From Pseudomonadota bacterium (GTDB lineage Bacteria > Myxococcota > UBA9042 > PHBI01), in contig SXIE01000086.1 of NCBI GenBank assembly GCA_005772945.1, forward strand, positions 1 through 12,517: a DNA stretch of 12,517 nucleotides, in the 5' to 3' direction. A program made the translations under genes and the position numbers. Positions 7,217-12,517 of the stretch are shown here, in pieces (the first letter of the stretch is position 1; each line of letters opens with the position of its first letter). Under the pieces are notes generated by a model. The model made no database searches. It was not told the origin of the DNA and saw only the letters and a program-made list of their open reading frames with translations.

Positions 7217-8829
7217 CCGTCAAGGAGGAGGCTGGCCTCGTCCTTGGCGTCCGCGTCGCAGCCGTCGCGGGCGGCGGCTTCGTCGTGGCGTGGGACGTGA
7301 GCGCGGGCGGCGTCGTCGGACGCGAGGTCTACGTCCAGCTCTACGACGCCAACGCACAGGCGGTCGGCGGCCCCGTGCGTGCCAACCCGGCCGGCTCGGG
7401 GGATCAGCGGCTGGGCGGCCTGGCGGCCTTCTCGGACGGCGGCTTCGTGGTGGTCTTCGACGATTCGCGCGGCGACACCACCGATTATGGCGTGAAGGCG
7501 CGGCTCTTCAACGCGACTGGCAGCGCGGGCGCTACGATCACCTTGAACGAGACCGCAAGCGGGGACCAGACGATGCCCGACGTCGCGGTGCTGGACGTCG
7601 ACGACGAGTGGGTTGCGGTATGGATCGACGCGAACCCTACCACCGCCCCCAAAAAGATCCAGACACGCCGCTTCTACCGTGACGGCACCTCCGCACCTGG
7701 GGTGCGCGAGCGCATCGCGCCGACCACCTTGGATGGCGATCAAACGCGCCCTCGGGGCGCGGCCGGCACGGGCGACCGCGTCTTCATGGTGTGGGAGTCG
7801 CCGTCGCTCGCGTCGGGTGGCGGCGAGATAGGCGGACGTCTCTTCGCGCCGGACGGCGACCCGCTCGGGCCCGAGCTCATCGTGAACGAGGTGACGGCCG
7901 GAGCACAGACGGCGCCGGCGGTCGCGGGCGGCGCGAATCGCTTCGTCGTGGCGTGGCAGCGGCCCGACGGGACCTCTTCCGACGTGGCGATGCGCATCTT
8001 CGACGGCGACGGGAACGCCCTTGGGGCCGAGACGCAGGTTCACGGCGCGTCGACTGGGTCCGAGCGCGAGCCGGCGGTCGCGCTGGGAAGCGACGGGGGC
8101 TTCGTCGTGGCCTGGGTGGCGGGCACCGGCAGCGGGAGCCGCGTGAAGCTGCGCGGCTGGGACAAGGAGGGTCAGACGATCATCGACGAGCTCGCGGTCG
8201 ATGGCGGCGCCGGCCTCGAGGTGGCGCGACCGCGCGTCGCGTGGGTCCCCGGCGGGACGAGCTTCGTCGTGATCTGGCAGTCCAAGCACGCGACCGAGGG
8301 CTTGAATATCCTGACGCGGCGCGTGACCACTGGCGCCAATGCCGCCACGCCGACGCTGGGGGCCGAGACAGTGGCGAACACGACGGTCGCGGGCGATCAA
8401 CAAGTGCCGGTTATCGCGGTCGGGACGACAGGGGTGACGACGATGTGCTGGGAGACCGGTGACGACATCGTCTGTCGGACAGTCCAGGCCAACGGCGCGA
8501 CCGCCGTCGCGGAGTTCAAGCCGCACGTCACGACGGCGGGCGTCCAAAAGGCGGTGCATTTGCGGCACACGAGCCAGGGGCGGCTGCTCGTGGCGTGGGA
8601 GACGGACGGCGTCGACTTCGAAGGAACGGCGGTCCAGGTTCGGCAGTTCCCGGCCCTGGGCGCGCCGAGCGGCAAGCGCATCATGGGCAATCGGCAGGTT
8701 CTCGGGAGCCAGACGCGCCCGTTCGTCGTTCCGCTCGCGAATCAGAGCCGATTCTTCGTCGGCTGGGAGGCGCCCGGGCGGGATGGTTCTGGCCAAGCGG
8801 TCGTCTACCGCGTCGTGCCGACGCCCTGA
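7213..8829 (+). CDS. Ten-repeat 'GGFVVAW' protein, N-terminus probably lost
   Basis: About 538 residues are made almost wholly of ten repeats of roughly 50 residues. Each has a 'GGFVVAW' strand, a variable Gly/Asp loop and a second strand ending like 'RLFDADG-x-x-LG-x-E-x-x-VN'. Clear copies include GGGFVVAWDVSAGG, DGGFVVVFDDSRGD, ANRFVVAWQRPDGT, DGGFVVAWVAGTGS, QGRLLVAWETDGVD and QSRFFVGWEAPGRD. Such repeats are known from large secreted or surface proteins, where they probably form propeller blades. Here there is no signal peptide. The frame is open upstream, but only as a shadow of the preceding gene until about 7190. GTG 7213 makes a GTGA overlap with the previous stop and permits translational coupling, but no Shine-Dalgarno is visible. 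Either it is coupled to 6026-7216 or it is the 3' part of a broken gene. The start is uncertain; the repeat region is certain. Confidence 0.72.
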   Translation: MTVKEEAGLVLGVRVAAVAGGGFVVAWDVSAGGVVGREVYVQLYDANAQAVGGPVRANPAGSGDQRLGGLAAFSDGGFVVVFDDSRGDTTDYGVKARLFNATGSAGATITLNETASGDQTMPDVAVLDVDDEWVAVWIDANPTTAPKKIQTRRFYRDGTSAPGVRERIAPTTLDGDQTRPRGAAGTGDRVFMVWESPSLASGGGEIGGRLFAPDGDPLGPELIVNEVTAGAQTAPAVAGGANRFVVAWQRPDGTSSDVAMRIFDGDGNALGAETQVHGASTGSEREPAVALGSDGGFVVAWVAGTGSGSRVKLRGWDKEGQTIIDELAVDGGAGLEVARPRVAWVPGGTSFVVIWQSKHATEGLNILTRRVTTGANAATPTLGAETVANTTVAGDQQVPVIAVGTTGVTTMCWETGDDIVCRTVQANGATAVAEFKPHVTTAGVQKAVHLRHTSQGRLLVAWETDGVDFEGTAVQVRQFPALGAPSGKRIMGNRQVLGSQTRPFVVPLANQSRFFVGWEAPGRDGSGQAVVYRVVPTP

Positions 8830-8940
8830 CGCGGAAGCGCCGCTCACGGGGTTGCTTGTCCTGATGCGCGTGAGCCGACGCCGCCCGACGCGCGCGCCGA
8901 TCCGCGTCGAGCACTGGCACCTCATGGCGGCGCCGGACGT

Positions 8941-8964
8941 GGCGCGCCCTTCCGTGGGCGCGTC
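8941..8964. terminator. Strong hairpin plus adjacent 12-bp palindrome in convergent gap
   Basis: Bases 8941-8949 pair with 8956-8964 in a 9-bp stem that is GC-rich with one G-T wobble (core CGCGCCC / GGGCGCG) around a six-base loop TTCCGT. It is followed at once by the perfect palindrome CGGATCGATCCG (8964-8975). The site lies between the plus-strand stop at 8829 and the minus-strand stop at 9016, as expected of a bidirectional transcription end. There is no T-tract on either side, so intrinsic termination is not proven. It could instead be part of the repeat element starting at 8982. Confidence 0.35.
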
Positions 8965-8981
8965 GGATCGATCCGTCGACG

Positions 8982-9010
8982 AAACGGCGCGCGAGCCCGG
9001 TTTGACTGGG
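8982..9010. repeat. 29-bp dispersed intergenic repeat, copy 2
   Basis: This copy matches 5858-5886 at 27 of 29 positions in the same orientation, including 19 identical bases at the start. It ends six bases before the stop of the minus-strand CNNM gene, so it lies in that gene's 3' untranslated region. The T-arm-like sequence beside copy 1 is absent here and is replaced by a short GGGC / GCCC inverted repeat. Confidence 0.65.
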
Positions 9011-9015
9011 CGCTG

Positions 9016-10332
9016 TCAGCCCTCCGACGCAGCCGGCGGAACCACGCGCGACACCAGCACCCGATCGATGCGCCAGCCGTCCATGTCCACGACCTCCAGG
9101 CGCAAGCCCTCGGTCTCGATCACCGCACCGACCGGCGGAACCCGCTTGAACACCGCCAGAATCAAGCTCGCCAGCGTGTCCGAGCCGCTGCGCTCGACGA
9201 GCCCCGGCGCATCGAGCGCGCGCTCGACGTCGACCAGCGGCGTCATGCCCGCGACGAGGAAGCTGCCGTCCTCGCGCGGCACGATGTCGCGCTCCGCCGT
9301 GCTCTGAAACGGCGAGAGCCGCCCGGCGACCGCGTTCAGGATATCGGTCGGCGTGACGAGCCCTTCGATGCCCCCGTACTGCGACACCACGACCGCCAAG
9401 TGTACGCCGCTCTCGCGGAACGTCTCGAGCAGGTCCAGGACCGCCATGTCCTCGGATACCGCGAGCGGCGGCCCCATGTACTGGTCGATCGCCACGGCCT
9501 CCCCGCGCAGCAGCGGCGCGATCAAATCCTTGGCGTGCACGACGCCCTTCAACTCGAGATGCTGACCGACACACACCGGGAAGCGCGCGCGGCCACTGTG
9601 GATGAGCTTGTCGCGCAGCGACTCGAGCGGCTCGTCCGGCGCGAGCGAAACGATGTCCGCGCGCCGCGTCATGATCGACTTGACCGCTATGTCGGAGAGC
9701 CGCATCACGCCGTGGATGAGCTCGCGCTCGGCCTCCTCGAAGACGCCCCGCGCCGTGCCCTCTTCGACCAGGTGCTTGAGCTCGTCGTCGGCCGCCTCCT
9801 CCTCCCCGTCGTCATCGGCGCGCGGCTCGGGCAGGACCTTCATCACGCCCTCGGTCGACCGCCGCAAGACCCACACGATCGGCGTTCCGAGCCACGCCAA
9901 GACCTGCATCGGTCGCGCCGCGAAGATGGCCAGCGACTCGGGGCGCGAGAGGGCCAGCCGCTTGGGCACCAGCTCGCCCAGGATGATCGAGAGGTAGGTG
10001 ATGGCGATGATGACGATGGCGAACGCGAGCCCGGCGGCAAACGACGGGGACATGCCGAGCCCTTCGAAGGCGTGCCCGAGCGGCTCGGAGAGCGTCGCGC
10101 CCGAGTAGGCGCCGGCCACGATCCCGATGAGCGTGATGCCGAATTGGACGGTCGCCAGGAAGCGCGACGGATCGTCCTGCAGCGCCAGCACGAGCCGCGC
10201 GCCGCTGCTCCCGTCGGCGGCCAGGCGCTTCAAGCGCGCCTTCTTCGACGACACGATCGCCAGCTCGCTCATGGCGAAGAAGCCATTGAGCAAGACAAGC
10301 AGGAGGACAAACAGGATCTCGACGAGCAGCAT
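9016..10332 (-). CDS. CNNM/CBS-domain membrane protein of the HlyC/CorC (TlyC) family
   Basis: This 438-residue inner-membrane protein belongs to the CNNM/CorC family, linked to Mg2+ (and possibly Co2+) transport or sensing; older annotations call it hemolysin. A CNNM (DUF21) membrane domain fills about residues 1-190. Its first helix is VEILFVLLLVLLNGFFAMSELA, it has further helices at about 60-76 and 98-118, and it carries the conserved LGELVPKRLAL motif (118-128). An acidic stretch (DDDGEEEAADDE, 173-184) precedes a CBS pair at about 217-338, with IMTRRADIVSL opening CBS1 and VVSQYGGIEGLVTPTDIL in CBS2. A CorC_HlyC domain at about 350-430 completes the standard architecture. Length and domain order are normal for the family, so it appears intact. 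ATG 10332 is the only start that keeps the first helix, although no clear ribosome site precedes it. It is convergent with the repeat protein and appears to be transcribed alone. Confidence 0.93.
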   Translation of the reverse strand: MLLVEILFVLLLVLLNGFFAMSELAIVSSKKARLKRLAADGSSGARLVLALQDDPSRFLATVQFGITLIGIVAGAYSGATLSEPLGHAFEGLGMSPSFAAGLAFAIVIIAITYLSIILGELVPKRLALSRPESLAIFAARPMQVLAWLGTPIVWVLRRSTEGVMKVLPEPRADDDGEEEAADDELKHLVEEGTARGVFEEAERELIHGVMRLSDIAVKSIMTRRADIVSLAPDEPLESLRDKLIHSGRARFPVCVGQHLELKGVVHAKDLIAPLLRGEAVAIDQYMGPPLAVSEDMAVLDLLETFRESGVHLAVVVSQYGGIEGLVTPTDILNAVAGRLSPFQSTAERDIVPREDGSFLVAGMTPLVDVERALDAPGLVERSGSDTLASLILAVFKRVPPVGAVIETEGLRLEVVDMDGWRIDRVLVSRVVPPAASEG

Positions 10333-10365
10333 GGGCGGCCCGCACTATCGGCAGAGGCACGCCGA

Positions 10366-10554
10366 TTGTCGAGCCCGATTCGGGCCGCTGCGGGAGGAAG
10401 CAGGAGCGCGGTCCTTTCTCTCGGCACGTCACGAGAAGGCGCGGCAACGCGAGCGGGCCGAGGAGGAATCCCCAAGGCCGCCATCGCGGTCGAGGGGGCG
10501 CACGTTCTGATCAAGCTCACGCGCCGGCAGGCCGAGCGGCTCCTCGCCGACTGA
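10366..10554 (+). CDS. Doubtful small ORF (62 aa) or gene remnant
   Basis: A frame opens at TTG 10366 and ends with TGA at 10552-10554. Its last part, PKAAIAVEGAHVLIKLTRRQ followed by AERLLAD, looks more protein-like than the Arg/Gly-rich sequence before it. AGGAGG at 10461-10466 precedes this part, but the nearest in-frame codon is ATC (10468) and no ATG, GTG or TTG follows; an in-frame CTG lies at 10507. I do not recognise a family. It may be a remnant of a small gene, a protein with an unusual start, or chance, since this frame is also open across the antisense of the neighbouring gene. Confidence 0.2.
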   Translation: MSSPIRAAAGGSRSAVLSLGTSREGAATRAGRGGIPKAAIAVEGAHVLIKLTRRQAERLLAD

Positions 10555-10596
10555 CGTGACGCCCCTCGCCGCACGCGGGACTTTTTCGCGAGGCGC

Positions 10597-10622
10597 GGGA
10601 ACCTTCGCGCCCAGACGCTGTC
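10597..10622 (+). promoter_or_regulatory. Possible ECF sigma-type promoter upstream of the AgmX-like gene
   Basis: GGGAACCTT (10597-10605) resembles the GGAAC -35 box of many ECF sigma factors, and GTC (10620-10622) follows after a 17-base gap, in the range for a -10 box. Transcription would begin near 10630, leaving about 110 bases of leader before the ATG at 10743. The leader contains no recognised riboswitch. The remainder of the 410-base gap (10333-10742) shows only the doubtful small frame at 10366-10554. The call rests on short motifs in GC-rich DNA and could be chance. Confidence 0.35.
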
Positions 10623-10742
10623 ATGCCGGACACCAAGCGCGTGTGATGCGCTCTGGACGTTCGCGGGCCCTCGCATCAGCCGAGGTCCTGCTTGCGACGC
10701 CTCCGTCTGCCCTCCTCTCGCCTTTCACCTCGAAGGTGCGCC

Positions 10743-12419
10743 ATGCGACTCGGACACGTTCTCACGCTTCTCGGTGCCGCCCTCTTTATGATCGGTGCGA
10801 CCGTCCTTCCCTGGCAGCACTTCGCGCTGGCCGACATCAGCGTGAATAGCCTTCACGTTTCGGCGCTCGCCTACCTCGCCATCGCGCTGGCGGCGGCGCA
10901 CGCGGCCCTCAGCGGCTACGCGCTCGCCACCGGGCGGCGCGCCGTGACGGCCAAGCTCAACTTCGTCGGTGCGGGGGTTCTCGTCGGCCTGCTGCTCCTC
11001 TCGCGCGCGACCAGCGAGAGCAGCTACACGCTCATGCGCTTCGAGGACGTGGGGATGGCCTCGGGGTTCCTCGTGAGCCTCTGGGGCGCGGTCCTCATGG
11101 GTGGCGGCGCGCTGGTCGTACTCTGGGCGCTGCCCGCCTGGGACGAGCGGCAGCCGTTCTTGCGCGTTCTCACGACGACCGGGCCGGGCGACCGCATCGT
11201 CTCGGATCACGTCCTCTTCGAGCCCGGCGTCCACTCGGTCGGGGCCGCCACGCTGACGACGCTCGCCGACCCGGCGCTCGCCCGCTCGCTTCCTCACTTC
11301 CGGGTGACGCGCGAGGGCGACACGGCGATCGGCTACGCCGACGAGGGCGGCCGCGCAAAGGTCGCGTTCACGAAGCTGCCGTTCGGCACGCGCGGTACCA
11401 TCGATCGGGGCAGCGTCCGCATCGCCTATAGCTTCGTCGCGCCCATCCCGGGCCGCGCGGCCACCCGCCTCCTCGAGAACAGCGAGCTCGCCGCGATCAC
11501 GCTGGCGGCCGGCGTGGTGGCGGTCATCGGGCTCTTCGTGCCGGTCCTGGGCATGCGCGCCGAGGCCAAGCGCCACACCGCCTGCGAGGATGGGAAGTGC
11601 GCCGGCATCTCCATCAAGACCGAGGAGAAGATCGAGGTCAGCGACATCACCCCCGAGCCCGTGCAAGAGCAAGAGTCCGACCCCGACGTCGCCAAGAAGG
11701 CAGGCGGGCCCGAGGGGACGTTCGGCGACCCGCAAATCGACCCGCGCATCGTCTCGAAAGTGCCAGCCCGCGAGGGCGCGATGGTCCACCAGATCGACCC
11801 GCGGCGGATCGGACTGAACGAAGTCCTCAACACGAACATGGGCGACATGGCGGCGGTGGCCGAGGTTCTCAAGGGCGACATGGCCGCGATGTCGAACAAG
11901 CTCGCGGTCGCCATGAACGGGGAAGGCAGCGAGTTCGTGCTCGGCCACGGCACCAACGGACTCAGCTTCACCGGCGACGACAACGGCGGCGGCGACGACG
12001 GCGACGGGCGCATTCACGGACAGGGCGACATCGACACCGGTCCGGGCGGTCCCAACTTCAAGGCGAGCCTCGGACCCAAGGAGAAACGCAAGGTCGGCAA
12101 CTTCGATCCGGGCCCGCCGAACACGTCGATCGGGTGCAAGCGCGGCAACATCGAGAGCGTGGTCCGCCGCCGCGCCGCGGTCATCCGCGCCTGCTACGAG
12201 CAGCGCCTCCAGGTGAACAAGGACCTGAAGGGGAAGGTCACGATGCGCTGGACCATCACCGCTGACGGCAACGTCGACGGCGCCGTGGCGCTCAGCGACA
12301 CGCTCGGGGACAGCGAGACGACCAACTGCCTGTTGCGCGCCGTGCGCCGCATGAAGTTCGAGACGCCCGAGGGCGGGATCTGCGTGATCCAGTGGCCGTT
12401 CCTGTTCTCGCCGGGGTGA
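10743..12419 (+). CDS. Multi-pass membrane protein with C-terminal AgmX/PglI-type domain
   Basis: This is a 558-residue protein. ATG 10743 is preferred: GAAGGTG at 10732-10738 gives a ribosome site, and the protein then starts directly with a membrane helix. Four predicted helices lie at about 5-24, 38-62, 72-88 and 106-131. A soluble part follows (about 140-240), then a fifth helix (249-271). A long acidic and Pro/Gly-rich linker with NGGGDDGDG spans 280-460. The last 95 residues match the AgmX/PglI C-terminal domain of myxobacteria: RGNIESVVRRRAAVIRACYE, a GKVTMRWTITADGNVDGAV strand pair, then NCLLRAVRRMKFE and the final WPFLF. Four cysteines (465, 484, 529, 547) sit where this family usually has them. 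The domain is TonB-like and is found in gliding-motility and other envelope proteins, so a periplasmic role with an outer-membrane partner is plausible. The five-helix N-terminus is one I do not recognise. Confidence 0.85.
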   Translation: MRLGHVLTLLGAALFMIGATVLPWQHFALADISVNSLHVSALAYLAIALAAAHAALSGYALATGRRAVTAKLNFVGAGVLVGLLLLSRATSESSYTLMRFEDVGMASGFLVSLWGAVLMGGGALVVLWALPAWDERQPFLRVLTTTGPGDRIVSDHVLFEPGVHSVGAATLTTLADPALARSLPHFRVTREGDTAIGYADEGGRAKVAFTKLPFGTRGTIDRGSVRIAYSFVAPIPGRAATRLLENSELAAITLAAGVVAVIGLFVPVLGMRAEAKRHTACEDGKCAGISIKTEEKIEVSDITPEPVQEQESDPDVAKKAGGPEGTFGDPQIDPRIVSKVPAREGAMVHQIDPRRIGLNEVLNTNMGDMAAVAEVLKGDMAAMSNKLAVAMNGEGSEFVLGHGTNGLSFTGDDNGGGDDGDGRIHGQGDIDTGPGGPNFKASLGPKEKRKVGNFDPGPPNTSIGCKRGNIESVVRRRAAVIRACYEQRLQVNKDLKGKVTMRWTITADGNVDGAVALSDTLGDSETTNCLLRAVRRMKFETPEGGICVIQWPFLFSPG

Positions 12420-12433
12420 CGCCGGCCGGGGAT

Positions 12434-12517
12434 TCGGGCGCGGGCGCGGACTCGGAATCGGGCTCGGACTCATTCTCGGACTCGGACTCGGTCTCGGGCT
12501 CGGGCTCGGGCTCGGGC
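12434..12517. repeat. Degenerate hexanucleotide array (TCGGRC), cut by window end
   Basis: Fourteen consecutive six-base units run to the last base. The commonest unit is TCGGGC (six copies, four in a row at the end), followed by TCGGAC (three), with single variants GCGGGC, GCGGAC, TCGGAA, TCATTC and TCGGTC. The array begins 15 bases after the stop of the AgmX-like gene and continues beyond the window. Homogeneous units at the far end and degenerate ones near the gene suggest recent expansion at that end. Read in one plus frame it would encode alternating Ser-Gly/Asp, but no start is visible and I treat it as non-coding. Confidence 0.8.

Noticed and set aside
6928..8925. A 665-codon minus-strand open frame opposite the ten-repeat protein.
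   Set aside because: Arg/Ala/His-rich shadow with no recognisable domain. The plus strand carries regular repeats, which settles the coding strand.
8915..8930. TGGCAC followed by CTCAT, resembling the -24 half of a sigma54 promoter.
   Set aside because: The -12 half is GGCGG instead of TTGC, and the site lies in a gap between convergent genes.
9400..10365. The long plus-strand open frame antisense to the CNNM gene.
   Set aside because: The opposite strand has a complete CNNM-CBS-CorC architecture. Only the short end beyond 10366 was considered separately.
10356..10369. A sigma54-like site, GGCACG-N4-TTGT, upstream of the small frame.
   Set aside because: The invariant GC of the -12 element is GT here, and no credible gene starts just downstream.
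10725..12473. A 582-codon minus-strand open frame opposite the AgmX-like gene.
   Set aside because: Shadow frame beginning inside the hexanucleotide array. The plus strand has a ribosome site, membrane helices and the conserved C-terminal domain.
1..12517. CRISPR array, restriction or defence island, prophage, or transposon.
   Set aside because: No regularly spaced direct repeats with unique spacers, no integrase, transposase or nuclease motifs, and no terminal inverted repeats were seen.

Overview
This is a GC-rich window with very long shadow reading frames on the opposite strands of its real genes. The gene content points to a myxobacterium-type organism (Myxococcota, formerly Deltaproteobacteria). 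It has an FHA-sigma54 activator fusion, large secreted FG-GAP/VCBS and Cys-rich lipoproteins, a 'GGFVVAW' repeat protein, and a protein ending in an AgmX/PglI-type C-terminal domain, a family typical of that phylum. The taxonomic call is inference from these families and from composition. No rRNA, intact tRNA, CRISPR array, transposase or phage gene was seen.

Layout. Bases 2-109 hold the last 35 codons of a membrane protein, probably an NhaD-like Na+/H+ antiporter. Next on the plus strand is an FHA + AAA+ + Fis-type HTH sigma54 activator (189-1553). It ends facing a very long minus-strand gene (1640-5704) for a secreted, probably lipid-anchored protein with two somatomedin-B-like Cys modules and about a dozen FG-GAP/VCBS Ca-binding loops. 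A 14-bp palindrome followed by T4 lies between the two convergent ends.

The divergent gap 5705-6025 carries one copy of a 29-bp repeat and a degenerate tRNA-like stretch. It is followed by two plus-strand genes that meet in a GTGA overlap: a short propeller lipoprotein (6026-7216) and a ten-repeat protein (7213-8829). The first appears to lose the end of its last domain and the second has no export signal. The pair may therefore be a deletion or frameshift product rather than a normal operon.

A second 29-bp repeat copy, a strong hairpin and a 12-bp palindrome fill the convergent gap 8830-9015. Then comes a minus-strand CNNM/CBS/CorC-HlyC membrane protein (9016-10332). The 410-base gap 10333-10742 holds a possible ECF-type promoter and a doubtful 62-codon reading frame. 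The last gene (10743-12419) is a five-helix membrane protein ending in an AgmX/PglI-type domain. The window ends inside a 14-unit degenerate hexanucleotide array.

The genes do not form one recognisable pathway. The shared theme is the cell envelope: ion transport, surface-exposed repeat proteins, a TonB/AgmX-like envelope protein, and a regulator that probably reads Ser/Thr phosphorylation. I do not see a convincing new defence or biosynthetic system. The most useful leads are the broken-looking gene pair at about 7190-7216 and the intergenic 29-bp repeat associated with tRNA-like sequence.
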